Notes: generated from the sequence alone by a model not told the origin. A stretch of 64,000 nucleotides of DNA from Betaproteobacteria bacterium (GCA_947453825.1 CANGHN010000009.1:1-64000), one strand, 5' to 3'; shown: positions 26,169 through 36,251, counted from the stretch's first letter. Numbers and translations are program-made.

Positions 26169-27326
26169 ATGACGCCTTTGCTTCGTTGGGCCTTCGGGTC
26201 CTTTTTCTTTTTATATTTCGCTTATGTTGGTCTAGTTTCTCCATACGCTAGCTTATTTTTCTTAGACCGCGGCTTTGATGTTATTGAAATTGCAGTGCTG
26301 ATGTCAATGCTGCAGATTACCCGAATTATTGGCCCATTTTCTTGGGGCTGGCTCTCTGACTATTTATCCAATCGAATTGGCATCATTCGCTTCTGTGCTT
26401 GTTTAGCTTCACTTGTCTTCGTCTGCATTTTCTTTTTACAAAGCTATATCAGCTTTTTTATCTGGATGTTTGTTCTCCATACCATCTTGAGTAGTTTGAT
26501 GCCACTGGGTGAGTCGGCGACTGTGCATGCACTATTTAAAGACAATTCATTTGATAAACGATATGGCCGCCTACGCCTTTGGGGTTCGATCGGCTTCATT
26601 GCGATGGTATTGGCTGCCGGCGAGCTTTTTCAGCGTAAATCAATCGAGCTTTACCCAATCGTTGGAACCATTGTTTTATTGGCGCTAGCCATAGTGACCT
26701 TTGCCTTACATGAGCCCAAGAGGGAGCGCCGCAAAATGGTCAAAGGCGAGTTACTAGTTGTGCTATTGAATCCTGATGTACGTTGGTTTTTGTTGTCGGG
26801 ATTTTTTATGATATTTGCTCATGCAGCTCTATATGTTTTTTATTCTTTGTATTTGGCTGATCTTGGGTACAACAAATTCCAAATTGGACTTTTCTGGGCA
26901 TTGGGTGTTTTTGCGGAAGTTGTCTTCTTTTATTTCCAAAGCAAGGTATTGAGTCGTATTGATGCAGAAGTCATTCTGCAAGGTGCCTTTGGTGTGGGTG
27001 TTATTCGCTTCATCCTGATCGCTTTTTTACCAATCACCTCAGTATTGATCTTTGCACAAATCTTGCATGCCGGTACATTTGCCGCCCATCACAGCGCTGC
27101 GACAAAATTACTCCAACGCTGGTTTACAGGACCTCTGCAAGCAAGAGGCCAAGCATTAATGGCTACAGTGTCCTACGGGCTTGGCGGAACTCTAGGGGGT
27201 TTATGTGCCGGCTGGATATGGACGCTATCGCAACCAAGAGATGTGTTTGTGATGTCTGCCTTTGCCTGCGGGATGGCAGGCATGGCAATCCAAAAACTAC
27301 GGCCCCGTCGATATACTAGTCAATAA
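26169..27326 (+). CDS. MFS transporter (HcaT/LacY-like)
   Basis: 385 residues, 12 membrane helices. The opening WAFGSFFFLYFAYVGLVSPYASLFFLDRGFDVIEIAVLMS and RYGRLRLWGSIGFI resemble the 3-phenylpropionate transporter HcaT and the MFS_1-like family (PF12832). Substrate unknown; it may import a small aromatic or nucleoside. It follows aroC by 14 bases, so they may be co-transcribed. Confidence 0.82.
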   Translation: MTPLLRWAFGSFFFLYFAYVGLVSPYASLFFLDRGFDVIEIAVLMSMLQITRIIGPFSWGWLSDYLSNRIGIIRFCACLASLVFVCIFFLQSYISFFIWMFVLHTILSSLMPLGESATVHALFKDNSFDKRYGRLRLWGSIGFIAMVLAAGELFQRKSIELYPIVGTIVLLALAIVTFALHEPKRERRKMVKGELLVVLLNPDVRWFLLSGFFMIFAHAALYVFYSLYLADLGYNKFQIGLFWALGVFAEVVFFYFQSKVLSRIDAEVILQGAFGVGVIRFILIAFLPITSVLIFAQILHAGTFAAHHSAATKLLQRWFTGPLQARGQALMATVSYGLGGTLGGLCAGWIWTLSQPRDVFVMSAFACGMAGMAIQKLRPRRYTSQ

Positions 27327-27359
27327 AGCAAAAAACACGTTTTACTGAATTTTTGCTTT
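27325..27359. terminator. Convergent terminator
   Basis: AAAGCAAAAA (27325-27334) and TTTTTGCTTT (27350-27359) pair across a 15-base loop. It covers the stop of the MFS gene and the stop of the parvulin gene and could end transcription both ways. Confidence 0.55.
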
Positions 27360-28136
27360 CGCGCGCAGTTTTTGCATCATTTCAGTGAACTTAGCTTTTT
27401 GCCAATTTTGATCTGCCATGATCATCTGCTTGAGCTGCGCTTTGACCTCTTCCATGCTAGGTGCCTTTAGATCACGACTATCAAGTGTTTTGATAATGTG
27501 CCAGCCGAACTGAGATTTCACAGGCTTATCAGTAATCTGACCATTTTTTAGTTGCACCATCGCTTTAGAAAATTCTGGTACTAAGCTTTTCTCAGAAACC
27601 CAACCAAGATCGCCACCATTAGGAGCAGAGCCAGGATCTTTGGATTTTGCTTTAGCAATTTCTTCAAAGTTACCGCCGGCTTTTAATTGGGCAGTAATTG
27701 TCTTGGCATCAGATTCTTTTTCTACCAGAATATGTTCAACGTGATATTCCTTGCCAGTATATTGATCCTTTACATTCTCATAGGCAGCTTTTAGGTCAGC
27801 TTCAGTAACACCTTCTCTCTCGATAAAGTCCTCAAATACTGCTGCAACCAATACACCAACGCGGGATTGCTCTAGTTGATCTCTAACAGATTCTTTTTGA
27901 ATTACGCCGCGTTTATCGGCCTCTTGCAGAATTAATTCACGAGTAACCAGCATTTCACGTGCTTGATCTCTTACTTGTGGACTATCTGCTTGTCCAGATT
28001 TTTGAACCAGTTTATCTAATTGCGCCTTAGGAATTGATTTCCCATTCACGATGACCGCATTTTGCGCAAATAAATTCGTAGAGAGCAGGGCGCCGCACAA
28101 AAAGGTAGCGAGGCAAAGTTGACGAGTTTTTAACAT
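27342..28136 (-). CDS. Exported parvulin-type peptidyl-prolyl isomerase
   Basis: 264 residues. Signal peptide about 1-24 (cut after LFA). A SurA/PrsA-like helical domain (about 25-130) is followed by a full parvulin domain (YHVEHILVEKESDAK, then SKDPGSAPNGGDLGWVSEKSLVPEF, ending SQFGWHIIKTLDSR). It assists folding of exported proteins in the periplasm. Lying just below bolA-yciB on the same strand, it matches the betaproteobacterial order yciB-bolA-parvulin. Confidence 0.9.
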   Translation of the reverse strand: MLKTRQLCLATFLCGALLSTNLFAQNAVIVNGKSIPKAQLDKLVQKSGQADSPQVRDQAREMLVTRELILQEADKRGVIQKESVRDQLEQSRVGVLVAAVFEDFIEREGVTEADLKAAYENVKDQYTGKEYHVEHILVEKESDAKTITAQLKAGGNFEEIAKAKSKDPGSAPNGGDLGWVSEKSLVPEFSKAMVQLKNGQITDKPVKSQFGWHIIKTLDSRDLKAPSMEEVKAQLKQMIMADQNWQKAKFTEMMQKLRAKAKIQ

Positions 28137-28202
28137 AAGGATGTATTAATTAGAATGGGTGTTGCATTAAAGGATTAAAGGCCGTATTAGTTTAAATCAC
28201 CC

Positions 28203-28484
28203 TCAGGACAGCTCTTGAGGGCTCATGGCAGAGATCGTTAAGGCGTGGATTTCTACTGGAATATGACGGTTTAGAGCTGCATAGACTGCGCGATGACGTG
28301 CTAATAGGCTTAAACCTTCAAATTCTGGCGCGACGATAAATACCTTAAAGTGCCCGCCACCAGTGGCTGCACCAGCATGGCCAGCATGTAAGTGGCTCTC
28401 GTCTTCAATCTGAAGGCTTTCGACCTTAAATGCCCCGCGCAGATCGGCATCAAACAGTGAAATGCGCTCTTGATTCGTTCTCAT
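28203..28484 (-). CDS. BolA-family protein
   Basis: 93 residues from the ATG at 28484, whose four-base overlap (ATGA) with the yciB stop supports this start over longer frames. The BolA fold is seen in VESLQIEDESHLHAGHAGAATGGGHFKVFIV, with the His and Gly residues near the nucleic-acid or glutaredoxin-binding face, and ends in HALTISAMSP. BolA proteins with monothiol glutaredoxins handle Fe-S clusters; some regulate transcription. Confidence 0.88.
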   Translation of the reverse strand: MRTNQERISLFDADLRGAFKVESLQIEDESHLHAGHAGAATGGGHFKVFIVAPEFEGLSLLARHRAVYAALNRHIPVEIHALTISAMSPQELS

Positions 28485-29029
28485 GAGGCAGGATGCTCCA
28501 TGTGGCGAGAAAGCCATACGCCTTGAATGATGACAAAAACAATCAAGAGTCCGGTACTGCCGAATAATTTGAAATTGACCCAAGTTTCTTCTGAATATTC
28601 AAAGGCGATATAAAGATTGAGAATGCCCATTAAGAAAAAAAACAGTGCCCAGGCCATATTGAGACGGTGCCACACAGAATGGGCGCTCTCTGGTTTCAGG
28701 GTGACTTGTTTGCCCATGAGAACCTGGATCCAGTTTTTACTAAAAAATTGGGCGCTAATAAATAATGCAGCAGAAAAGAGCCAATAGAGTGCCGTTGGCT
28801 TTAATTGAATAAATGTTTTGTCATGCAAGAAAATAGTGAGGCCACCAAAAACTAGAATCATTGCTAAGCTAACCCACTGCATGGCATCAATTTTGCGATG
28901 GCGATAGTAGACCCAAAGTATCTGTCCAATTGTAGCCACCATGGCAACTATCGTTGCAGTGTAAATATCGCCCAACTTGAAGGCGACAAAGAACAAAATA
29001 ATTGGGAATAAATCAAATAAAAATTTCAT
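28481..29029 (-). CDS. yciB: Septation/intracellular membrane protein YciB
   Basis: 182 residues, five or six membrane helices, with the family start FLFDLFPIILFFVAFKLGDIYTAT, LPLT-like helices, and KNWIQVLMGKQVTLKPESAHSVWHRLNMAWALFFF. YciB (also IspZ) takes part in cell-envelope integrity and division. Translationally coupled to bolA by the overlapping ATGA. Confidence 0.92.
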   Translation of the reverse strand: MKFLFDLFPIILFFVAFKLGDIYTATIVAMVATIGQILWVYYRHRKIDAMQWVSLAMILVFGGLTIFLHDKTFIQLKPTALYWLFSAALFISAQFFSKNWIQVLMGKQVTLKPESAHSVWHRLNMAWALFFFLMGILNLYIAFEYSEETWVNFKLFGSTGLLIVFVIIQGVWLSRHMEHPAS

Positions 29030-29067
29030 GGGCAGATTATCCAGCTATTTACTGGCAGGTGAGTCAT

Positions 29068-29478
29068 TTAGCCTGCTTTAGTAGGTTTTGCATTGTCGCT
29101 AGGCTCAAAGCTAAGAGAGGCTGAGTTAATGCAATAGCGCAGACCAGTTGGTTGAGGGCCGTCATCAAAAACATGCCCCAGATGAGCATCACAATGGGCG
29201 CATCGCACTTCAGTGCGAATCATGCCGTGACTGCTATCACGGATTTCTTTAATGGCAGACTCTTGTTCAGGTTGGTTGTAACTAGGCCAGCCGCATCCTG
29301 CATCAAATTTAGCATCTGACAGGAAGAGGGGGGTTCCACAGCAAACGCATTTATATCTCCCCTGGTCCCAATGATCCCAATATTTCCCGGTGAAAGGTCT
29401 TTCGGTGGCGGCTTCTCGGGTCACGCGGTATTCAATATCGCTTAATGCTGATTTATATTCTTCATCAGTTTTCTTCAT
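29068..29478 (-). CDS. msrB: Peptide-methionine (R)-S-oxide reductase
   Basis: 136 residues, the full MsrB domain. Zinc cysteines sit in [10 protein letters not shown] and [19 protein letters not shown] marks the substrate site; the catalytic Cys is in [13 protein letters not shown]. It repairs R-methionine sulfoxide in proteins. Cytosolic, with no signal peptide. It lies 12 bases downstream of selO on the same strand, a pairing that joins two redox-linked genes. Confidence 0.95.
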   Translation of the reverse strand: MKKTDEEYKSALSDIEYRVTREAATERPFTGKYWDHWDQGRYKCVCCGTPLFLSDAKFDAGCGWPSYNQPEQESAIKEIRDSSHGMIRTEVRCAHCDAHLGHVFDDGPQPTGLRYCINSASLSFEPSDNAKPTKAG

Positions 29479-29490
29479 GTTATCTCCGGC

Positions 29491-30957
29491 TTAAGAAGAG
29501 CAGCTTACTTCAACGGCAGCTAAGTCTAGTGGTGGTGCGGCTGCGTATTCGGAATTCTCATATTGTTCCGCATAAGGATGCTCTAATATTTTCAATAGTT
29601 TAGCAATTTCAGAAAAATCTTTTTGTTGAGCCTTTTCAATAGCATGTTGTGCCAAGTAGTTTCGCAATATGTATTTAGGATTAACATCATTCATACGCTG
29701 AGTCCTAACAATGTCATTACTTGCCTCGCTTTGAAGGCGTACTAAGTAATCTGCAAACCATTGATTTATGAGGGGGCGATCTATAAATTGATCTCTTAAT
29801 GTGATTGATTCAACGGGTGAAGTTGTTTTTAATTGGCTTAAACCGCGAAATAGATTGGTGAAATCTACTCTTGAATCATGCATGGCTTGTAGCAGCCTTT
29901 CAATCAATTCGATATCGCTATCTTGGGCAGTGCTTAAACCTAGTTTTGCTCTGAATAAGGCCTGCCAAGACTGTGTGTAGAAGGCTGAAAACTGACCAAG
30001 CGCATTACGTAAAAGCTCTTGCGCCTCTTCATCAGCGTGGTTCATTGCTAAAAGCGGGATGAACGCGCTGGCTAAGCATGCCATATTCCAGTGCATGATT
30101 TGTGGCTGGCGGTGATAAGCATAGCGACCTCCCTGATCACTATGATTGCAGATGTGATCTATTTGAAAATGATCCAGAAAACCAAAAGGGCCATAGTCTA
30201 TGGTGAGTCCTAATGCGCTGATATTGTCACTATTGAGTACCCCGTGACAAAATCCTACCGCTTGCCATTGAGCTACTAATTTTGCGCTTCGGGCGCAGAT
30301 ACTCTCAAACAATGCCAAATGAGGATTTTTGTTTGTACTGCATTCTGGATAATGCTCTCTGATTAATAAATCAGCCAACTCTTTTAAGCGAGCGGTATTT
30401 TGCAGGGACGCGAAATGTTCAAAATGACCAACGCGCACAAAGCTAGGAGCAAGTCGCGCACAGACTGCGGCAGTTTCCATGGTTTCACGAAATACCGGTA
30501 AATCAGATCCTACGACAGAGAGGCCTCTGCTAGTGGGTATGCCTAAAGCATGCATTGCTTCGCTACATAAGAATTCCCGAATTGAAGATCGCAATACTGC
30601 TCTGCCATCTCCCATGCGCGAATAGCGAGTTTTACCAGCACCCTTAAGTTGCAATTCTTGACCCGCGATGTCGCCCAATAAAATGGCTCGACCATCACCA
30701 AGTTGTCCTGCCCAAACTCCAAACTGATGCCCGCTATAAACAGTGGCAATGGGATTTGAAAAATGATGGGTACCAGCAAGCAATTGATTGCCAGCTAAAA
30801 CTTGCAGCCATACCTCATTCTGGGGGAAACCATCGGCATTGAGTTCAAGGCCGATCATTTTTGCTGCAGAAGTAGAAATAGCTACCCAGTAAGGCTCTGG
30901 GATTGAGGTCGGAGAAATTTCTTGGATGGCGTCATCGCCACTTAAAGTAAAGGCCAT
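29491..30957 (-). CDS. selO: Protein adenylyltransferase SelO (YdiU)
   Basis: 488 residues, a pseudokinase-fold AMP transferase. Seen are YSGHQFGVWAGQLGDGRAILLG, KGAGKTRYSRMGDGRAVLRSSIREFL (the Lys/Arg ATP-holding loops), HGVLNSDNISALGLTIDYGPFGFLD with the Asp metal ligands, and the C-terminal VSCSS with the Cys that stands in for selenocysteine in eukaryotes. It AMPylates proteins on oxidative stress. Length matches the family. Confidence 0.95.
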   Translation of the reverse strand: MAFTLSGDDAIQEISPTSIPEPYWVAISTSAAKMIGLELNADGFPQNEVWLQVLAGNQLLAGTHHFSNPIATVYSGHQFGVWAGQLGDGRAILLGDIAGQELQLKGAGKTRYSRMGDGRAVLRSSIREFLCSEAMHALGIPTSRGLSVVGSDLPVFRETMETAAVCARLAPSFVRVGHFEHFASLQNTARLKELADLLIREHYPECSTNKNPHLALFESICARSAKLVAQWQAVGFCHGVLNSDNISALGLTIDYGPFGFLDHFQIDHICNHSDQGGRYAYHRQPQIMHWNMACLASAFIPLLAMNHADEEAQELLRNALGQFSAFYTQSWQALFRAKLGLSTAQDSDIELIERLLQAMHDSRVDFTNLFRGLSQLKTTSPVESITLRDQFIDRPLINQWFADYLVRLQSEASNDIVRTQRMNDVNPKYILRNYLAQHAIEKAQQKDFSEIAKLLKILEHPYAEQYENSEYAAAPPLDLAAVEVSCSS

Positions 30958-31011
30958 ATCGCTATTTTAGGTGGATTTCCCAATTGGCGTATAAAGCCCT
31001 AAAATCAGAAC

Positions 31012-31494
31012 ATGACAAAACAAGTTCAACTGAATCCTCAAACTCAGCTTGCTCATTTGGGTGAAGAATTAAATGTCCCTTTTCTGAAATTATTAGGCGT
31101 ACGCTGTCTTAGTGCTGAGATGGGAAAAGGAGAAATATTACTTGCCCTGAAACCTGAGCATACGAACACCTGGGCTGTTGCTCATGGTGGCGTATTGTTA
31201 ACACTTATGGATGTAGCGATGGCAGTTGCTGCAAGATCTGGAGATCCAGGCGATCGTAGCGTAGTTACTATTGAGCTGAAAAACAACTTTATGCAAGCAA
31301 CTAACGGCGTTTTACGAGTCAAGGCCGATACTGTTCGCAGAACTGCCACGATGGCCTTTTGTGAAGCTAAGTTATATAACGACCAAGGTGAAGTTTGCTG
31401 TATGGCAACGGGCACTTTTAAATACTTGAAGCGATTAGCCGCACGTGATGCCAAAGGTGAGCGCGTCGTCAATGACGATCTTCGCTTTGAATAA
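31012..31494 (+). CDS. PaaI-type hotdog thioesterase
   Basis: 160 residues with a single hotdog domain: WAVAHGGVLLTLMDVAMAVAAR is the HGG active-site helix (His and Asp for catalysis), followed by VTIELKNNFMQATNGVLRVKADTVRR and a closing ATGTFKYL strand. It hydrolyses acyl-CoA thioesters, often phenylacetyl- or hydroxybenzoyl-CoA. It stands alone, divergent from selO by 54 bases. Confidence 0.87.
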   Translation: MTKQVQLNPQTQLAHLGEELNVPFLKLLGVRCLSAEMGKGEILLALKPEHTNTWAVAHGGVLLTLMDVAMAVAARSGDPGDRSVVTIELKNNFMQATNGVLRVKADTVRRTATMAFCEAKLYNDQGEVCCMATGTFKYLKRLAARDAKGERVVNDDLRFE

Positions 31495-31503
31495 TTAAAA
31501 AAA

Positions 31504-32361
31504 TTAAACTGATAGATTAGAGCCGGGAGCAGTAGTTAGGGCGCCAGTAACGACATCATGACCAACGGTTCCAGTTGCGTCGAAACGTCGCTCTACCATT
31601 TCAAATTGACCGTCTTTGCGAATCCTAAGGATAGTACTGGAGCGAGTTCCATATGATGGTGTTTTGATAAAGGCGGGGGATAGTGCTTTCTCCCATTCCT
31701 TGCTTACACCAGTACTCGGTAGCTCATGATCACTAGCGTGATGTGTATCTGCCAATAACTTAAGGTACTGATCGGCATTAGTTAGCTTTCCACTATCCAT
31801 CGCCAATGATTGAGCAAAAGCAGCAACACGATGGTTTACTTTGGGCCATGGTGTATCGAGCATTGCATTGGAAAGGCCATATACCCCTGGCTCCAAAGGC
31901 TTTTGGGGGAAGACTTTGCGGGGCCGAATGTTTTGCCCCATCATCAAGCGATTACTCACCCAATGCATCTCAGCATTTTCAGGATCACTTAAATCTGCCA
32001 TCAATAAATTAAAGCCGTTGTATTGATTAAAACGTTTTGCATTAGCATCTACAAATTCTGCAGGTCGGTCTTTACCAGTTAAGTACATGAGAGAAATTTC
32101 TCCTCGAGTTCTGGCATCAGGATTTTTTTCGCTAGGAGCTCTCACATTAGTGAGTGCAGCAAACCGACCAGTTTTAGTAAAGCCCAACCAAGTGCCCGGG
32201 CTGCCTAAAACATCGGCGCGATCTCTGCCGGCTAATATATGAGGATGCTCAGGCCACCATGAAATCGCTTCTGTATCACGTTCGTAAAACTCATCACGGT
32301 TCGCAGCAACTACCAAGGGATAGTCTGGGTGGGATTTCCAGGCGAAGAGGATAAGACACAT
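31504..32361 (-). CDS. NRDE (TANGO2) family protein
   Basis: 285 residues starting with MCLILFAWKSHPDYPLVVAANRDEFYERD, the Cys-2 N-terminus and NRDE motif that define the family, and GTWLGFTKTGRFAALTNVR next. Cys2 may become an N-terminal nucleophile once Met is removed. Family members are linked to haem trafficking or Golgi organisation in eukaryotes; the bacterial role is unclear. Confidence 0.9.
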   Translation of the reverse strand: MCLILFAWKSHPDYPLVVAANRDEFYERDTEAISWWPEHPHILAGRDRADVLGSPGTWLGFTKTGRFAALTNVRAPSEKNPDARTRGEISLMYLTGKDRPAEFVDANAKRFNQYNGFNLLMADLSDPENAEMHWVSNRLMMGQNIRPRKVFPQKPLEPGVYGLSNAMLDTPWPKVNHRVAAFAQSLAMDSGKLTNADQYLKLLADTHHASDHELPSTGVSKEWEKALSPAFIKTPSYGTRSSTILRIRKDGQFEMVERRFDATGTVGHDVVTGALTTAPGSNLSV

Positions 32362-32373
32362 ATTAGTAAAGGT

Positions 32374-33372
32374 TCAAATTTCGATGAGTGGATAGGGCAA
32401 TGAATCTATTTTTAACACAGGTCCATTTAGACTACCTAGATGAATTTCCCCACTTTCGAGCGCTTCAAGCTTGCATTCCACTTGCAGATCAATACCGCCG
32501 GAGGTAAATTGACTTGGGGCAGCCAATACAACCATTCCAGCTGGTTGGCTAGGGTCTTGGCTATGGAATAGCTCAGTGCCAGGTATAGCTAAATTTGATG
32601 AAATTCCATCATCCGAAATATGGCCCAGGAAAAGACGCCTTTTAATGACACCACGATATTGGCTGCGTGCCACAATTTCTTGTCCTGGATAACAACCTTT
32701 TTTGAAATCAACCCCATAAACCGATTCGAAATTAATCATTTGGGGAACAAACTGTTCTTGTGTAGCTAATACGATGCGAGGAATAGCGCTCAATATTTCT
32801 AAATCATTCCACATTGCAAGTGCAAGGTCGTCATCAATTACATTAATCCCTTCTTGCGCAATGAGGACACGTGCATAGGATTGATGATTGGATAGCACGT
32901 CTGGTAAACGTAAGCCAATTTGTGAATCACTAATTGCAAAAGATGAGATTGCATGACTTAATCCAAAGTGTCCTGAAACAGTCCATAGATCAGATACATC
33001 AGTAACTTTAACTTTAGAGCGCAATACAAACATCGATAAACGTTTCGCTGTACTTGCAGCAATATCTCTAGAGATGAATAAGGCAAATCGATCATCTGCA
33101 TTTGCATCTACAGGTATTAATGCTCCCCACGCGCTAGCGAGCAATCTACCTTTGGGGTTGCAATATCCCAGCAGCCTGACGGAATCATTAGAGTGGGCAA
33201 TTTGAGGCGATAAAGTCCGCTTAAGACCGAGAACAGCATTAGTGAGCTGGTTTTGTAAAAAATTGGCGGCATCCGGGCCCTCAATAAAAATGAGACCCCA
33301 TTGGGTAAGAGGGGTGAGTCCAGAAGAGGGCGCTTGCCCTTGAATAGGCGTATTTTGTTTGGTATTTGTCAT
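32374..33372 (-). CDS. ygfZ: tRNA-modifying/Fe-S assembly protein YgfZ (folate-binding)
   Basis: 332 residues from the ATG at 33372; a longer frame from 33429 would overlap mltG and is not favoured. The GcvT-like fold is seen in LIFIEGPDAANFLQNQLTNAV, and the diagnostic KGCYPGQEIVARSQYRG (Cys essential in YgfZ) lies near residue 220. YgfZ uses folate to help build or repair Fe-S clusters in enzymes such as MiaB. Divergent from mltG with a gap of about 20 bases. Confidence 0.9.
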   Translation of the reverse strand: MTNTKQNTPIQGQAPSSGLTPLTQWGLIFIEGPDAANFLQNQLTNAVLGLKRTLSPQIAHSNDSVRLLGYCNPKGRLLASAWGALIPVDANADDRFALFISRDIAASTAKRLSMFVLRSKVKVTDVSDLWTVSGHFGLSHAISSFAISDSQIGLRLPDVLSNHQSYARVLIAQEGINVIDDDLALAMWNDLEILSAIPRIVLATQEQFVPQMINFESVYGVDFKKGCYPGQEIVARSQYRGVIKRRLFLGHISDDGISSNLAIPGTELFHSQDPSQPAGMVVLAAPSQFTSGGIDLQVECKLEALESGEIHLGSLNGPVLKIDSLPYPLIEI

Positions 33373-33392
33373 CTCCCTTTTATCATAGCCTG

Positions 33393-34460
33393 ATGCGCAG
33401 AAAAATTCAGGGAAGATCATTATTCTCAAGGAAAGGGGTTAAAGGCCTTAGTCTGAGATCTTATTTATTCATTGCCATTGCCTTATTGCTGTTGATCTAT
33501 GGAACGATCTTTCTCTGGCCTGTTGTACCTGCACAATCTAATCCACTAGATGGATCTACATACAAAGTCAAAATTGCACCCCAATCTAGTTTGGCAAGTA
33601 TTGCAGGACAGCTTCAAGAGCAAGGTTTATCAACAGGGGTGTTGGCTTTTCAGCTGAGTGCTAAAGCCTTATTCGTAGGATCAAAACTTAAACCTGGAAC
33701 TTATTTATTGCCAACAAGGGCCAGTATAGGAAATATATTGCTGCAAATTGCTCGCGGTGATCGCGTGCGAGAGAGCCTTGCAATCATTCCTGGTATGACC
33801 ATCTGGCAGTTGCGTGCACTAGTTGATGCTCATCCAGCTTTAGTTCATCAAACAAAAGGAATGAGCTCTAAGGAATTATTGCAAAACCTTAATTTGAATT
33901 ACCCTGGTGATGAGGGCATCTTTATGCCAGATACCTATGTTTTTGATCCCGATGAACCCGATTCATATATCTACCGCAAAGCCGCTCAAGGAATGCAAAA
34001 ACAGTTGCTCCAGGCCTGGGAACTAAAAGCACCGAATACACCTCTGAAAACGCCTTATGAGCTACTGATCTTAGCCTCCATTATCGAAAAGGAGACTGGT
34101 CGCGCTGGTGATAGAGGCTTAGTTGCAGCAGTCTTTCTAAATCGACTGAAAAAAGGGATGCCGCTTCAAACAGACCCTACGGTCATTTATGGAATAGGGC
34201 CTAAATTTAACGGAAATTTACGCAAAACCGATCTACGTAAAGACAGTCCCTACAATACCTATATGCATAGAGGATTACCCCCAACACCCATAGCGATGCC
34301 CAGCAAAGAATCCTTACTAGCGGCAGTGCAGCCTGCAAAAAGCAATGCTTTATATTTTGTTGCAAGGGGCGACGGAAGTAGTCAGTTTTCTCAAAGCCTG
34401 AGCGAGCACGAAGAGGCAGTTAATCGTTATCAAAGAAAATCAAGCCCTACACAAAAATAA
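33393..34460 (+). CDS. mltG: Endolytic transglycosylase MltG
   Basis: 355 residues from the ATG at 33393. An N-terminal membrane helix (about 20-40) precedes a LysM-like region and the YceG domain with LASIIEKETGRAGDRGLVAAVFLNRLKKGMPLQTDPTVIYG; the Glu in EKET is the catalytic residue. It cuts nascent peptidoglycan strands and sets their length. It heads the mltG-tmk-holB-tatD-ankyrin operon. Confidence 0.95.
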   Translation: MRRKIQGRSLFSRKGVKGLSLRSYLFIAIALLLLIYGTIFLWPVVPAQSNPLDGSTYKVKIAPQSSLASIAGQLQEQGLSTGVLAFQLSAKALFVGSKLKPGTYLLPTRASIGNILLQIARGDRVRESLAIIPGMTIWQLRALVDAHPALVHQTKGMSSKELLQNLNLNYPGDEGIFMPDTYVFDPDEPDSYIYRKAAQGMQKQLLQAWELKAPNTPLKTPYELLILASIIEKETGRAGDRGLVAAVFLNRLKKGMPLQTDPTVIYGIGPKFNGNLRKTDLRKDSPYNTYMHRGLPPTPIAMPSKESLLAAVQPAKSNALYFVARGDGSSQFSQSLSEHEEAVNRYQRKSSPTQK

Positions 34461-34466
34461 TTATTT

Positions 34467-35105
34467 ATGAATTCAATGTATCCAGGATATTTCATTAGCT
34501 TTGAAGGAATCGATGGTGCTGGCAAAAGCACTCATATCGATGCATTTCGTCATTTAATGCAAAAACGTTTCCCCCAAAAAGATATTGTGATGACTCGTGA
34601 GCCCGGCGGAACTCCTTTGGGTGAGCAGTTACGAAAGCTCTTGTTAGATGCTCCCATGAATTTAGAAACTGAGGCCTTACTGATGTTTGCCGCTCGTCGT
34701 GAACATATTGCCCAAGTTTTAGAGCCGGCTCTTGCGGCTGGAAAAATGGTGATATCCGATCGATTTACAGATGCCAGCTTTGCCTATCAAGGAGGGGGCC
34801 GGGGTTTAAGCCTTAGCAAACTGAATACACTTGAAACTTGGGTGCAGGGGCGTCCAGATGGATCACTCTTGCAACCCAATCTCACTATTTTGTTTGATTT
34901 GCCTGGGGAGGTTGCAGAGGCACGCCGCTCAAAAGTCAGAGCGCCAGATAAATTTGAAAAAATGAATTTGGATTTCTTTGAAAAAGTACGCCAAGAATAT
35001 TTACGACGCGCACAAGAAAATCGAAAACGTTTTCACATAGTAGATGCTACCCAAACTCCAGAAGCTATTTGGAATGATTTGGAGTCTCTCGAGATCATCC
35101 TTTAA
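34467..35105 (+). CDS. tmk: Thymidylate kinase
   Basis: 212 residues with the P-loop [12 protein letters not shown], the [17 protein letters not shown] motif that holds dTMP, and the LID arginines in [15 protein letters not shown]. Makes dTDP from dTMP. Six bases after mltG; it ends directly before the holB start with no gap, so translation is coupled. Confidence 0.96.
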   Translation: MNSMYPGYFISFEGIDGAGKSTHIDAFRHLMQKRFPQKDIVMTREPGGTPLGEQLRKLLLDAPMNLETEALLMFAARREHIAQVLEPALAAGKMVISDRFTDASFAYQGGGRGLSLSKLNTLETWVQGRPDGSLLQPNLTILFDLPGEVAEARRSKVRAPDKFEKMNLDFFEKVRQEYLRRAQENRKRFHIVDATQTPEAIWNDLESLEIIL

Positions 35106-36251
35106 ATGAGTGACTTGATGTTTCCTATGGAAAAACATAATCAAGTTGCGCCATGGCTTCAGCCGCTATGGGACAGCCTAGATTTTGAAAAGTTTCCGAA
35201 TGCTATCTTGCTCCACGGTCAATCTGGGATTGGTAAATTTGCCTTTGCTGTACAGCTTGCTAAGTCTTTATTGTGCGAGGCAAGTAATGTCACGCACAAG
35301 CCTTGTCATCAATGTGAAGCCTGTCATTGGTTCAATACTGGTAATCACCCTGACTTTATTGCTCTGGTTCCGGAGACTCATCGAAAACTGCTTCCACAAG
35401 CCGATTATGAGGCTGATGATTCACCCAAGAAGACCAAGGCAGCACGTGATGATGCTGATAGTGAAACTAGCGACAAGAAAGAAAAGAAAAATATCTCTAT
35501 TGAAGAGACGCGAAGCGCTATTGAAAGCCTTTCGATTGGATCGCACCGAGGCGGTAATCGCGTCATCTTAATTTATCCGCTTGAGATGCTGCGTTCAGAT
35601 TCTGCGAATACATTATTAAAATCCCTTGAGGAGCCGCCAGCAAATACGATTTTTATATTGCTAGCAGATCGAGTGGATCGTGTATTGCCAACAATCCGCT
35701 CTCGCTGCCGATTGCTAGCAGCACCCAGACCCGATCGCGACCAAGGTTTAACTTGGTTGAATGCTCAATTGCCGAGCATTTCTGGGATGAAAGCAAGTGA
35801 TAGTGATATTGCTTCAATTTATGACGAGCAGGGTGGGGCGCCGTATTCTGTTTTGGATTCATTGATTGCTCGGCATAATCAAGATGAGAAGGATGACCTC
35901 ACGATTGCGATTGCGGCTTCTCGTTTCTTATTGCAATCCATGGCGCAGGGCGGTCGGATTTCTTGGCTAGAAACAGCCGATAAAATACATAAGGCTCAGT
36001 ATTCTTTTTTGCTAGCCACCATACAACGTTGGGTTTCTGATCTCCAACTGGTATCCCAGGGTGGCAATCCTCGGTATTACCCTAAACATCTATCAACGCT
36101 TAAAGGCCTTTCCCAAACCGCCCGCGTTCCCAAACTTTTGCAGTATTGGAAATCACTAGTTCAAGCCCGGCGCACTGAGAATCATCCTTTAGCAAGCCGC
36201 ATTCAGCTAGAAGCCTTGCTTTCTCAGTATCAGCAAATCTTTGAGGGTTAA
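35106..36251 (+). CDS. holB: DNA polymerase III subunit delta'
   Basis: 381 residues. The clamp-loader fold shows a degenerate P-loop GQSGIGKFAFA, the four-cysteine zinc module (LLCEAS...KPCHQCEACHWF), NTLLKSLEEPPANTIFILL and the SRC-type RSRCRLL. A charged insertion of about 35 residues (about 105-140, rich in Asp, Lys and Glu) separates the zinc module from the ATPase core. It is part of the gamma complex that loads the beta clamp. Confidence 0.95.
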   Translation: MSDLMFPMEKHNQVAPWLQPLWDSLDFEKFPNAILLHGQSGIGKFAFAVQLAKSLLCEASNVTHKPCHQCEACHWFNTGNHPDFIALVPETHRKLLPQADYEADDSPKKTKAARDDADSETSDKKEKKNISIEETRSAIESLSIGSHRGGNRVILIYPLEMLRSDSANTLLKSLEEPPANTIFILLADRVDRVLPTIRSRCRLLAAPRPDRDQGLTWLNAQLPSISGMKASDSDIASIYDEQGGAPYSVLDSLIARHNQDEKDDLTIAIAASRFLLQSMAQGGRISWLETADKIHKAQYSFLLATIQRWVSDLQLVSQGGNPRYYPKHLSTLKGLSQTARVPKLLQYWKSLVQARRTENHPLASRIQLEALLSQYQQIFEG